DNA of 64,000 nt from Anas platyrhynchos (Eukaryota; Chordata; Aves; Anseriformes; Anatidae), in the NCBI RefSeq assembly GCF_047663525.1, contig NC_092621.1, positions 12,101,001 through 12,165,000 on the forward strand. The letters run 5' to 3'. Within the stretch, counting starts at the first letter, position 1. Each line of letters opens with the position of its first letter. This document shows positions 52,166 to 63,230 of this stretch, in pieces. The translations under genes were made by a program, and so were the position numbers. Under the pieces are notes generated by a model, which saw only the letters and a program-made list of their open reading frames with translations, ran no database searches and had not been told where the DNA came from.

Positions 52166-55100
52166 GTGGTCTGAGCTGAAACTTAGAGTTTCAATGAGAC
52201 AAAAAGAATATATGGAACTTATTCCCAAAGTCAGAATAGCAGAGGCTGAGACTTTCTGGCAGGAATAAAATTCTGGATAATGAACAGATACAGTTCCAGC
52301 TAATGATAGAAAATAAAAATCTCCATCTAAAATATTTACAATGAATACATTTAATATATCACTTAACAATCAGTTTCTATTATGGGGCTACTCTAAGGAC
52401 AACTCTATAGAGAAAATTATGCTGTTGCAGAGTATGGAAGGCAGAAAGTAGTTCATGATGAAACTGGAAAGGGCACCTAGTTCTTTTTGATGCCACGACA
52501 GAAAATGATGGTTTACAAGACATTCTGTGAACTCTCATATGCATAAATGTTCTTAAAACCCTTCCTTTCTTTGAATTTTCAAAACAAAAGCCTCTTACTT
52601 TCATGAATGATTTCAGAAACAAATGCTGAGAAAATCCAGTCAAATTATTTTAAGGTACTTGGTATTTACTCAGTTCCAACAAGTACCAACCTATCTAATG
52701 CTCATAGAAAAAGTGTTTGGTGTATCCATCTGTCTCCACTCTTCAGTATCCAATTGCAGACACACTTCTGTTATTCAACTACTAAAAAGGGAATTGACAA
52801 CATCCTTACTGCTAACATCTACACTTTTTTTTTTTTAAATATATTTTTGTTGCTTTAAAATTACAAAATAAAATATAATGGCAGGCAAGTACCCAAGTAA
52901 ACAATTCTATCTTAATTATTGTCTGTGCTTCATTATTACATTTTATTGTAAATAGTTCCATTCCTTACAGTAAAAATTTCAACCCGAGGCTGCAGTTTCT
53001 TGGCTTTTATTTTTAAATGCACTTAAAAGTTAATTAATAAAGTGTATCCATATCTCTCAGTAGTTGCATTTTTCCTTCCAGGGCAGCAGAAGGAAATAAC
53101 TAGCAACTGACTAGAAACAAATGTTGACTTTTTATATTTAATGATGTTTATTCAACCTGAAAGCTAGAGGAAATGGAAGCAGCACCAGATTGTCAGCTGG
53201 GCTCTCACAGTCATGGCCTGAAAGAACTGAACTCTATGCCCAGGGCAAAAGCTATCCGGATATAGTGTCAGGCTCTGTATTTTCTCAGAGGTTGGTGCCG
53301 CCAGACCAGATCCAACCTTCCTGCATAAACTAGAACACTTTCTAAGAAGGCATTCTATTCTCATTTCTTATACAGCAGTTCAGATCCAGGCAAAGTTTGA
53401 AACTGAAAGAGCTGGTATGGGTGAATCCAAATCCGGACCTCCTGTATATTGAAAGACATCAGTAAGACACTCCAAGATATTGCTGGACTTCTAGGATCTC
53501 TGTACACCATCCGCTATAACAACCCTTAGTGTCAAGGTGACTGTTAGTGGATTTTTGAATGGTTTGTCACCTCTCAGCACAAATTCGATCTGCCTGAAAT
53601 CTGAGCACATCTAACCTGGTGACAACAGCACAGCTGCCTCATGGTGTTAGCATGGTCGTTCACAAAGGAGTTCATTGCTGGGTATCCCTTGCATTCTGCT
53701 TTCCCCTTAACTACTAATGCACTCTGGAAGGGCTCCAAGCCTGTAGTGGACTGATGTCCCCCTCCCACAATCATGACCATTCATTTTGTTTAGTCTTTTT
53801 GCATTCTTTCAGCGCCTACATTCTCAGCAACTTTAAAGAAAATGACTGCTCCTTGAGTGTCTTCATTCCCAGATGCCAGGTCTCTGAGCAAGAGAATAAA
53901 AGATGTTCACACAGCAATTACTGGAAGATCAAGCTCCCCTCTCCTCCATACCACAGTCTGGTGAATGGGACAGTGTGGCTGATACCAGACCTATCTGTCT
54001 GCCCCAGATCTCCACCTGGAAGGGAAGCACAGGCAGAGGAACAAGTCTCAATGACTCTTAGGAAAGAAAGACTCATGTTATGATTGGTGTAATGGGAAAG
54101 CAGAAGATGGGTTTGTGGTGAGAGCATGCTGGGACTTCTGTTGTTATCTGTTCCTGAGATTGGGAAAGGAGGGTGAGATTTGGCCTGGACTCAGTAGTGG
54201 ACACGTGAATCCACAATAGGTCATGAAAGTTGGATGAGCAGGAAGAGGGGGATAACCCAGCTGGTGACCACCATGACATTTTGACATTACCCTCGCACAC
54301 GATGATGTGATCCTGTGAGTTGTTCCAGGCCAGCAAAGCTATTTCTTCACTCTAGGCTAAAGGAATCTGCTGAACAGACTGATTGAGTCTTCTCTGGTGG
54401 AAGGCAATGAAATGTCTGAGACTGAGCATTCAAGTGACAGAGCATGCACATAATGTAGAACTGTGAGAGTGGAGGACATTTCAGCCATAGCATCGTAGAG
54501 GTATGCAATACTGGTTCAGCTCTGCAGAATGTGGCTTTGGGTTTTGATGTGCCAAACCCATATCTCATCAGCTCATGGAACTGTGTCCTTGGATCCATAT
54601 CCATAATCTTTGATATAAAACTGCATTCCTCTGTGATGTTTTGGCTTGTCATGATCTCTAAAAACTGGTACAATATATCAAAGGCTTACTCTCACTCCTT
54701 TGTTTGCTACATATTTGGTGGTAATTAGCTGCTTCATTTGTAGAAGTCCTTTCACAAAGCCTCTCTGCTGGAGCAGGATTACATAAGATTTATATCTGTC
54801 CTTGTGCAAAGTGCAGAAATCTCCAAGGTCTGCACACTAAATCGCAGAGTCTTAACCTTGGATCCCATCCCAATTTCCAACCCTTTGATATTTTTTTCTT
54901 ATGATCGAGGATGTACGCTATAGCCATCTCTGAGAAATAAAATGGAAGGTCTGATGCTCATTTACTACAGCTCCAGCAGAGGCAGGGGGCTTTCAGTACA
55001 AATATGAATCAGGTCCAAACAAGCTGTTAGTTTCTTCTTTTGTTTAGAAGTTATGATTTATACATACAAAAGAAAGATCTTAATGCCTCAAAATAAATGA

Positions 55101-55346
55101 AGAATCATAGAACAAAATTATGGTATGAAAGTCTCTGTATCAGAGGAAGCATTTTTAAAAACAAAACAGATGACTGGCATAGTGATTTTTTTTTTTCTGT
55201 AGGTGTAAGTGAAACTTCTGTTTCAAAAGCTTGAAGAGCAACAACAAAGATAGAATTTATATGGGATTTTGTACCACCGCCACAAAATCAACAGCAGAAA
55301 TTGTGTCACAGGAATACAGCATGGGACAGAGCTGAAGTTTTAGCTT

Positions 55347-55370
55347 AAAAAAAAAAAAAAAAAAAAAAAA
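55347..55370 (+). repeat. Poly-A run, 24 bases
   Basis: Uninterrupted A24 after TAGCTT. No retroposon body is recognised upstream. Confidence 0.9.
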
Positions 55371-55890
55371 GGAGTAAAGCAGTTAGGAAATGCCATTTTC
55401 AAGGTGCTTGGTTTCTCTGTAATGCAAATAGTCATATAAAATATGCAGGAATGTGGATTTCTTCGTTTTGAATGGGAAGAGGAAATTGATTTACAAGTCC
55501 TGAATGGAAGAGAAACCTTACAGCAAGAGCAGAGACAAAGCAACTCCTGGCATGGCGTGGAGTATATATGACACATAACTGCCTCTGCCTGTGGGAACTG
55601 CTTTGACTTTTGTGCTATTACAACATAATCAAGGTGCTCTCCAGCGTAATTGAATACTAGGGTTTTACTCTTTAGTGATCTGCAGATTAGTATAATCTTC
55701 GTGGTTATTCTCGGGCAACTGGCCTTTCAGGACTTTCCGTGGTGGGCTTTCAAAGAGACCTTTATGTTTGCAGAGGGGTTGGAGTCAGCTCTCTGCAGTG
55801 TGTGCTCTGCCTGGCCTCTGGCAGTCGGTTAGCTTCACGCAGACGTTGCCATCAGGATTTAGAGATGTCTCAAACCCTCAAGCTTGCAAG

Positions 55891-55930
55891 GAGGTCTCTG
55901 GGTTGTACAGGAGGTCTCTGGGTTGTACAG
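55891..55930 (+). repeat. Perfect 20-bp tandem duplication
   Basis: GAGGTCTCTGGGTTGTACAG occurs twice head to tail without a mismatch, which suggests a recent duplication. Confidence 0.95.
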
Positions 55931-56115
55931 AGGCTGGGAAACAAGGGATTTCCTCACGGGTGATCTTGGTCCCCAGCTGTTCCTGGAGCATCTATTGGGC
56001 CAAGCAGAAAATCTTCCTTTTGCTTGTGAAAGAAAGGGGAAAATTTGAATGAGCCAAAACTCAGAATTTTCACAGCTCCATGCAGGAATAGCTGTGAAGG
56101 TGAGACACTATCTTA

Positions 56116-56220
56116 GAAAATAAAATAAAATAAAATAAAATAAAATAAAATAAAATAAAATAAAATAAAATAAAATAAAATAAAATAAAATAAAATAAAA
56201 TAAAATAAAATAAAATAAAA
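56116..56220 (+). repeat. (AAAAT)n pentanucleotide array, about 21 copies
   Basis: About 105 bp of perfect AAAAT/TAAAA units, between TCTTAG and GCAGGG. It is the second long pentanucleotide array in the window and has the opposite base composition to the CCCTT array. Confidence 0.97.
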
Positions 56221-57274
56221 GCAGGGAATGCTCCAGAAAAATAGTTCATTTATGGTAATCTGAAATATACCCTTTTGATTCTGAGGTAGGTTTTTAACAA
56301 AGCTTTACTTTTTACCTACAAAAATCTTCTTGCCTATTTGGACTGTTGCCTTTCTGCTTGCAGAGCTTTTCTATAAGAAGAAAATAAGCACTTTTTCCTT
56401 TTTAAATTATTCACATAGAAGCACTGCCATTTTAGGCACAATTTGTTTTTGTGGGGAGTGTGTAATCTTCTTTTGTTGTTTCCATGGACTTGTGCTTTGA
56501 AAATAATTTTAAAATGAAATACGTTATGGGATAATTCCGCGGATGAGTCTCTGTGGGAAAGCTGCATTAGATCATCAAGCTCACTGCCTTGCAGCTCCAA
56601 GCTGTGGTCCCCACAGCAAAGATGTATAAGATAGTGAATTTACACTGCACTGGATGTTAGTGAAAGGGCCAAGAAATTATTTTTCTCCTAGTTAAACCTA
56701 CAGAAAGCACATTCATATCAAAGCAAGCACAAATTTCCATAATAATGTGAGAAAGTGAAAGGAAAAAAGAGGATTTTTACTCTTTGTAGTTAAGAAGGAT
56801 TGCATTAATTCCTTTTGTATATCCCAGTGGCTAAAGCTAAACTGAAAAAAAACATATCCAGAGGCAGATAATGTCCTTCGTCTCATAGGGACAGAAGAGT
56901 AAACTACATTTCTGGAGGGTTGTTTGCCCTCCTAACCAGACACATGCTCAAGCTCTGATCCTTTCAGTCCCACCCAGGTAAGGCTGCTCTTTAAGGGTGG
57001 CTCCCCAAGGTCCAGGTGATCTTTGCTGCAAAACTCCTGAAGAATGTAACTACAGTGACACAAACAGCCTATTTCTGCTCCTATGGCAGAGGAGGAATAT
57101 AAAGATTTATGAGGCCCGGCTGATGGCAGCCCAGCCTCGCAGTATCTCCTGCCATGGCAAAGCAGGGCTCAGTGGTGCAGAAAGAAGCTGACAAAACAAG
57201 TGAATTGCCATGCAATTTTTCTAGAAATATTACCTGGGACCATAAAGAGGTCCCATGAGTGTCAAAGACTCTGT

Positions 57275-57310
57275 GGGACTGGGACTGGGACTGGGACTGG
57301 GACTGGGACT
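57275..57310 (+). repeat. (GGGACT)6 hexanucleotide array
   Basis: Six perfect GGGACT copies give six GGG tracts separated by 3-base ACT loops, a textbook G-quadruplex pattern on the plus strand. On the minus strand it reads as a spurious Ser-Gln repeat. Confidence 0.95.
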
Positions 57311-59272
57311 CCATGCAGAAAGGTGTGAAGAGAATAACGTCACGTAAAAGCCATGATGGAGAAGGAAGATTGATGGAGGCAAAGGAAATACCCATCTAAC
57401 AAGTGAAAATTGAAATAATCTAGAAAATTCCCTGCAACTATTTCTGGACTTATCTTCTCTAGCCTTTAAAAGATCACTTCAGAGAAAAACAAGTCCCTAG
57501 ACAGATTGTCCTCACTCTCAAGATGTCACCTCAGTTAAAAGCTTTGTCTGAGCATCTCCAGTTGTGACTTTTATCAGTTTTCATTATTTTCCTCTGCTGT
57601 CCCTGTTTCTCTTACGCATCAGAAGGCCCATTGCTGGTGCTACACAAGTGGTACCAGAACAGGAAAGGAGAAAAATTCCCCACTGGGTGAAACATGTCAT
57701 GCTGTGAACTGAGACAGAAGAGAGACATCAAGTAACTGTACTGTGATAACAAATTTTTTAAAAAAGAAAGTGCTCTGGCAGAAGCAGATACAAAACACAC
57801 TTTTTAACTATCTCTCATTTGTTACCACAGAGATTCCTGCATTTTGGGGGGACATCTCTCACAAAGTGTGAAAAAAAAATATTTTCCTGTAAGCAAAGAA
57901 CTGTTCAGGGAAAAAAAAAATAGAAAAAAGAAAAAAAAAAAGCCTCAAAATCTAAAAATAAACTTTATTTAAATTGTTCTTCAGTAAAAATATCAGCCAG
58001 GATTAGCAAAACAAACTATATTCAGGCTGGAAGCAATCAGACCAAAACAAGTTCAATGAGGGAAGACAATATGCGGAACTTGGGGCTCACAGAACAAGTT
58101 TATGCGGCTTGCAAGATGGCAGGGAAGTGATGAACCTGTTCAGGAGCATGATTTCCTTTGCAAATGATTTCTAAGCGGAGATGTGACTGGCACTTTGTGT
58201 TCTACAGAAGGCAGTAGCCAGAAGCAGCAAAAAAAATTAACAATGCCAAGTAAGATAATTAGCAGATGCTATCAAGGCAGTAGAGTGATAAGGTGTGATT
58301 GAAGACATCTTTAAGCCACTTCCAGGCCTTTTCCTTCTGGAGAAGCAGCAAGGAAAGCACAGGTGGTTTCATTACACCCTCACTGTGGTGGGCAGCAGCT
58401 CCAAGTCACAACTGGCAGCAAGCACCCCAGCTTTTCCAGGAGAGGCTGAGCAGAAGACAATATTCTCTTCCTCTCCCACCCTCTTTGCATGCCTGTGGTA
58501 CAAAGGGTTGGAGGGAGATGGGACAGGCACGTCACACAGCTGACATGCTAATACTGTCATTTTGACTTTGTTTTTTTGTGTTGGATATGCTCTACCTTCC
58601 GCCTCTTGCAGATTAGATTGTCTCCATTTTACTAACAACTTTTGTTAGCTCACAGGTAGCATTTGTTAACTACAGGTTTCAAAGAATGGTTCTCACCCAG
58701 TAGATAGATAGTAGTGGCACAGGTGGCTACCCCAGAGCTTTATGCATGAAATCTCCTGACTCCCAGTCTTGCGCTCTGCCTGAAGAGGCACAAAATTACA
58801 CAGGAGTGTTTTGTACCAGAGGCAGTGCCCTGCCCTTGGAGAGGAACCCAAAAGGGAGCTCAGAGAAGAAAAGATGAAAGCACAGTCTTCCATTAAAGGA
58901 GACTAACCTAGAGGGCAGTCAGGACCTGTAAGGCATCAGTCTGGTTTGACAAATTTAAGCTAGCTGCCACTACAAAGCCCAAAGCCTTTATCCTGGACCA
59001 CAGTTTATGAGATGGTGAAAAACACTTCTCTGGGAACTAGTAAATACTGTATTTCCCAATCCTCAAGGAATGAATGTTTTATCACACCATAGCCAAAATA
59101 TATTAACTGTTATTAAGGTGTTGTATGTGACCATCCTATGCAAACATACTGAAAAACCATCTTCATGATATTCTGGCATTATGAAAGCAGGTAAAACTTC
59201 ATAATGGTCAAACTACTCAAAATGTAAGAGATTATACTTGCATATTACATCATTTTCATATTGGTCACGCAC

Positions 59273-59286
59273 AATTACATGTAATT
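59273..59286. repeat. 14-bp perfect palindrome AATTACATGTAATT
   Basis: Perfectly self-complementary site inside an AT-rich, repeat-free block about 700 bp upstream of the CpG island. The two ATTA/TAAT half-sites would suit a dimer of homeodomain-type factors; that use is an inference. Confidence 0.6.
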
Positions 59287-60129
59287 TTGCTGGTGTTTGA
59301 AGAAGCAGGCAGGATATTTTTTAACCATATTGTACACGTGTATTTTGCTTTTAAAAATAACCGGAATTAAAAACAATTGCACAATAATCACAGCAAGTTT
59401 TGTAGCTGATGAGATGGTATTGTTGGAGAAGTTTAATTTTCCTATTTACTTTTTTTTTTTCTGTGCAAATTAAATTTTCAGCATTAACTATATTAGATTA
59501 ACATTGGTGTTTCTTTACAAGAAAAAGGAGAGGTAACCGGGCCGGCACGATTACGTCTGTTCTCAAAGGTAAAACACACGCAGAATAAATTGGCTGAGGT
59601 AAGGACTGCGTGTTAAGAGAGGAAAGTATGCTTCTGGCGATAACTGAGTGTATTTATTCAATAATACTTGCCACTATTACAATAATGACCTAAAGTTTTC
59701 AAGTGCTTACTTCCTCCCCTTTACTGTTTGCCACTTCATGTGTGGATATGGCTGGGAACAGAAAAGATTAAGAGATTATAGGGGGCCTTCTGAGGTGGGG
59801 AACGTGGTTGTGGCGAGTGGGACCAGCTGACGGGCTTCTCCAACCCCATGAGGTGGGAAGTTGGCTAACAGCGGTGGACTCCTGTGGTGGAGGCTCACCA
59901 ATGTAAGAGGTAAATTTGTTGACAAAGTGTCCAGACTTCACTCCACGGGGTCTGGAAGGCAACTGTGGCGTTTGCGGTGAGGTGCGGAGGTGGGACAGCG
60001 GCTTGCCATCGGACGAGGCGCAGCCGTGAGAGGAGGAAAGCTACTTTCTGGACCGCGTCCAGTGAATCACTACCCCGGCTCAGCTTGTCATTCTCTAAGC
60101 CCAGAGAAAGGTTAATTCGAGGGACGGGA

Positions 60130-60412
60130 GCTGAAGGGGCGGCGGTGGGCACGGCAGCACACCGCCCCCCCCCCTCCTCAGCCCCCTCCTCAGCGCTAAC
60201 GGTCGCGGGGGCGCTGCCGCGCAACGGCCGGGCGGGCTCCGCGCGCCGCCGCCACGTGACGCGCGCGCGGGTGTCCCGGGGCGCGCGGCGGCGCCGCTCC
60301 GCCCTTCGCAGCGCCGGGAACCGGAGCGGGACCGGAGCGGAGCCGGAGCGGGACCGGGACCGGAGCGGAGCGGAGCGGGAGGCGGCGGCTGCTGCTGCTG
60401 CGGCTCCATGCG
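60130..60412 (+). other. Candidate first exon, mostly 5' UTR (ends guessed)
   Basis: The exon is inferred from the CpG-island core ending at a donor-like junction GCG|GTGAGC, with the intron starting at 60,413. An ATG at 60,408-60,410 lies just before the junction, but its context is poor (T at -3), so translation may start in a later exon. A second donor-like site, CCC|GTGAGT at 60,687, would give a longer exon to 60,686. The transcription start is not determinable by eye; 60,130 is only a rough left limit. The gene is not recognised. Confidence 0.35.
60253..60260. promoter_or_regulatory. E-box CACGTGAC in the CpG-island core
   Basis: CACGTG with flanking AC is the preferred site class of basic helix-loop-helix leucine-zipper factors (USF, MYC/MAX, MITF/TFE). 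It lies about 155 bp upstream of the first donor-like site, a plausible promoter position. Binding is inferred only. Confidence 0.5.
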
Positions 60413-60530
60413 GTGAGCGAGGCTCGCAGGAGGAGGAGGAGGGGGAGGTTGTGCACGCCCGCACGGCGTGAATCGGGGCTTTGTGTGCGGCTCCCACCTG
60501 CCCCCGCCGCCCCGGGCTGCTGCTGCTGGC

Positions 60531-60556
60531 GGAGGAGGAGGAGGAGGAGGAGGAAG
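60531..60556 (+). repeat. (GGA)n triplet run
   Basis: About eight GAG/GGA triplets in a row within the CpG island. GGA repeats can form quadruplex structures. If transcribed, this would sit in the 5' UTR or first intron. Confidence 0.85.
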
Positions 60557-61040
60557 GACGCAGGGAAGGAGCTGCTCCGGAGCTGCTCCGGAGGGGAGAA
60601 GCCGCCAGCTCGGCGCAACAGGAGGAAACTTCTCCCTTCTCGCCCCCGGAGAGCCCCGTTTGCACGGTGCGGGGAGCGAGCAGCCCGTGAGTCGCCGCCG
60701 CGGGGCTGCTTCGTTTTTGTCTTTTTTTTTTTTTTTTATAGATAAAATACATCCTTTTGGGTATTTCTGCGTTTCCCCGGGGGCTGGCGGGGGTGACAGC
60801 TGCTTGCCAGCGCCGTCTGCGCGGGTCCCCTCGGTGGAACAAAGCGGTGGCCCCGGGGACGGGCTTGTGGCGGCTCCTGCGCCGGGTGGTTTCCCCCTGG
60901 GGCTTTAATTTTATTTATTGTTATTATTTTAATATTACTGGAGCCCCTTTGGTCCCCTGTTATCGCCTCGCTCCCCACCGGGGTCCGCGCTCGGGTGGTG
61001 GCGGGGGGCTCAAGGAGGGCGGGGGGAGGGTCCCTGTGTC

Positions 61041-61894
61041 TGCTCCGAAACAGCGGTAATTAAATTAAAATAAATGTAATTAAAACGCAGGCAGGCTGCG
61101 CGAGGGGTCGCGTCAAGTTGAAGCAGAGCCCTGCGCTGCTAAGTCCCAGCAGCACAGGAGGGGTCTGCTTTTCTCCTGCACGGCGCTTGGCAGCCAAAGC
61201 CTCCCGCAGGCTGCCATGGCTCCCTGTGACAGCCTCAAGTTTCCCTGAGACCGTGAAAAGTGCGGCGACATCCCGCTGTATCAGCGCTGCGGGATCTCAG
61301 CGAAGTCCCCTGTTTGTTTCTGGAGGGAGCGTGAGCGCACTCCTTACAGATGCGGTGCGAAACGCAGCCTAGCTGGAGTGAGTGCTACTTCTGCAGAAGC
61401 TGATTTTTTTTTTTTTGTTTGTTTCCGTGTATGCCAGCAAGTTTAAGATTAGCATGTTTTATTTCAAGTAAAAAAAAAAAAAATGGAATGCCAAAAAATA
61501 CGCATACGTCATCTTAGAAGGGCCGTCTGATGTCCCAGATTAACTAGGAGTAAATGAAGCTAGTAAATATCTGTCAATGACCTGCTTGGCTCTTTTCGCG
61601 GGACACTCATGGAAAGCTGTCAATGAGATTTTATTTACTAATAGCAGAATTGCATAAGAGCCGTATGAACCGGAGTAAAAGAGCATTTGAGTAGAATGAG
61701 GCTGGATATGAGCTCAGGGTTCTCTTGAGTTCAGGCCAAGCTCAGTGCCAATAAGTCACTATGCAGTAGCAGATGTCCGTCCCTCCAATCTCTAAAAATA
61801 TTGGCTCTGTGCTATTCTCTTCCCTCTTCCAAGAGCACATCTGCTAGCGAAGCAGTAAAGCTCTATCTCCTCCCCTCTCCTTCCCTGAACCAAG
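61041..61894 (+). other. Probable intron downstream of the CpG island
   Basis: CpG density falls off here, though scattered CpGs persist to about 61,370. There is no repeat or gene. The right end carries a pyrimidine-rich tract (61,861-61,890) leading to CAAG, a plausible splice acceptor. Confidence 0.35.
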
Positions 61895-61955
61895 AAATGG
61901 ATCGCATCAAGTGGAGAAGAGATGAGGCAGGAGGCTGCCGGTCTCTCAGAGGGAT
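61895..61955 (+). CDS. Candidate 61-bp exon with a start codon (unproven)
   Basis: A pyrimidine-rich tract (CTCCTCCCCTCTCCTTCCCT) followed by CAAG resembles a splice acceptor ending at 61,894. The next bases are AAATGG, a start codon at 61,897 in strong context (A at -3, G at +4). The frame continues M-D-R-I-K-W-R-R-D-E-A-G-G-C-R-S-L-R-G until a donor-like GGGAT|GTAAGC with its intron starting at 61,956. It lies about 1.5 kb downstream of the CpG-island donor candidates, in the same orientation. I do not recognise the peptide, and if unspliced the frame stops at once (TAA at 61,957), so the reading depends on the donor being used. A chance arrangement is quite possible. Confidence 0.25.
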
Positions 61956-62795
61956 GTAAGCATTTTGCAGGAGGGTTTACTCACTTGCCTCATCTTTATT
62001 TTTATTTTGTACACTCCCCATTACGTTGCTTTTCTTTCACTCCCTCTCTAATAGGGAGTTTATGCCTTTCTTAATGGAGAAGCAGTGCCAGGAGACCACG
62101 AAAGCTAACTTCTTGTGTGAGACGTTGGCAATTTTTAAATCCTACTGTAACAATACCCTAATCACATGCCTTCTGAGAGCAGCTTGTGGGCTGGTCCTTT
62201 TTGCGTAGGGATAATACTTGAAATAGCTATAGAGGAAAAACAAGCAAAATTAGAACAAATCAATTCAAGGCTCGGTGCCTTGCTTAGTGGCAGAAATAGT
62301 AGACTACTGAAAATCCCAGGCAGCTTCCATTAGCTGGGTGGTAGGTGGGAGCAGAGCAGTCCATTACATCTTTTGGGGTTGAGGATTTGCATACCTGTAC
62401 TTCCCGCATATCTGGGAAGCCTAGTCCCTCTAACTTACTCCTTGGGGCTGCTGTCTAGCTTGGGGATTACTTTGGGAGTTGTTGGTCTTGCTGCTCCTTA
62501 TGTCTTGAGGGTCACCTAGTAATGCAGTTTCAGGGTGTAGAAGAAGATAGAGTGCAAATAGCTGCAATTCAGGTAATGTTATAGGAAAGCCTGACACTGT
62601 CACACTGACAGATGTGAGGCTGGTAAGGCATGGAAACAACTGAAGATCTCAATGGGTATTTAAGGAAAAAAGCTAGTCTAGGCACCTTCAGAGGACTGCT
62701 GAATCAGAAGACCATGGCAGTGAGAGAAAGCATCTTTCCCTCATCTTGAGATCCAGACCAGGATGGCCAGTAATGCCTGGAGGTGATGGTGGCGG
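61956..62795. other. No gene recognised; probable intron
   Basis: Mixed sequence with one short open frame (62,026-62,208) and no repeat. If the gene starting at the CpG island is real, this is intronic. Confidence 0.4.
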
Positions 62796-63230
62796 TCACA
62801 GAATCACAGAGTAGTTGAGGTTGGGAGGTGCCTCTGGGTCCATCTGGTCCAACCTCTTGCTCAAGCAGGGACACACCAGAATAGGATGCCCAGGACTGTG
62901 TCCAGGCAGCTTCTGAAGATCTCCAGGGAGAGAGACCCCACAGCCTCTTTGGGCCACACATCCCAGTGCTCCATCACCCGCGCAGCACAGAAGTGCTTCT
63001 TCATGCTCAGAGGGAATCTCCTGTGCTCCAGTTTGTGCCCATTGCCTCTTGTCCTGACACTGGGCACCACTGAAAAGAGACTGGCTCTATCCCCTTTGCA
63101 CCCTCATCTCAGGTATTTGTAGACATCGATGAGATCCCACCTGAGTGTCCTCTTCTCCAGGCTGAGCAACTCTCTCAGCCTCTCCTCAGAGGTGCTGCAG
63201 TCCCTTCGTCATCTTGGTGGCGTTGTGCTA
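62796..63230 (-). mobile_element. CR1 LINE 3'-end fragment, about 435 bp
   Basis: Minus-strand CR1 with its 3' end at the left: octamers CACAGAATCACAGAG, then TTGAGGTTGGGAGGTGCCTC and GGTCCAACCTCTTGCTCAAG. Next come AGCTTCTGAAGATCTCCAGG, TTGCCTCTTGTCCTGACACT, GATGAGATCCCACCTGAGTG, CTTCTCCAGGCTGAGCAACT and CTCTCAGCCTCTCCTCAGAG. The 5' truncation is near 63,230. It is the best-preserved CR1 piece in the window and thus probably the youngest. No RT coding sequence is included. Confidence 0.95.

Larger units (their letters stand above)
52166..56115. other. Intergenic stretch without recognisable genes
   Basis: No gene recognised. Two nearly adjoining minus-strand open frames (54,347-54,673 and 54,073-54,336) lie in different phases and resemble no family I know. 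An A24 run is at 55,347-55,370 and a 20-bp tandem duplication at 55,891-55,930. Confidence 0.5.
56221..59969. other. Intergenic stretch leading to the CpG island
   Basis: No exon or transposon recognised. It contains the GGGACT array at 57,275-57,310, an A-rich run at 57,911-57,941, and an AT-rich repeat-free block at about 59,100-59,510 that includes a 14-bp palindrome. Confidence 0.5.
59970..61040 (+). promoter_or_regulatory. CpG island, probable promoter of a rightward gene
   Basis: Sequence composition changes abruptly to very high G+C with dense CpG, strongest at 60,120-60,720, whereas CpG is scarce across the preceding 59 kb. The island contains GC-box-like GGGGCGGCGG near 60,138, a CACGTGAC E-box at 60,253-60,260 next to an alternating GCGCGCGC stretch, and degenerate GGACCGGAGC-type repeats (60,317-60,388). 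CTG/GCG and GGA triplet runs lie at 60,381-60,403 and 60,429-60,560. No TATA box is evident, as usual for CpG-island promoters. Donor-like GTGAGC/GTGAGT sequences on the plus strand favour rightward transcription. The long minus-strand frame through the island is low-complexity Arg/Ser/Pro sequence and is not taken as coding. Confidence 0.8.

Noticed and set aside
57081..57395. Protein with a Ser-Gln repeat
   Set aside because: It is the translation of the (GGGACT)6 array on the minus strand, with no further coding support.
59895..60842. 315-codon minus-strand open frame through the CpG island
   Set aside because: Stop codons are rare in very GC-rich DNA. The peptide is low-complexity Arg/Ser/Pro/Ala with no domain, and the donor-like sites favour the other strand.
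60413..60908. Plus-strand open frames in the CpG island rich in Arg or Gly
   Set aside because: They start at GTG or inside triplet repeats, overlap in several frames, and have no protein-like pattern; 5' UTR or intron sequence is more likely.
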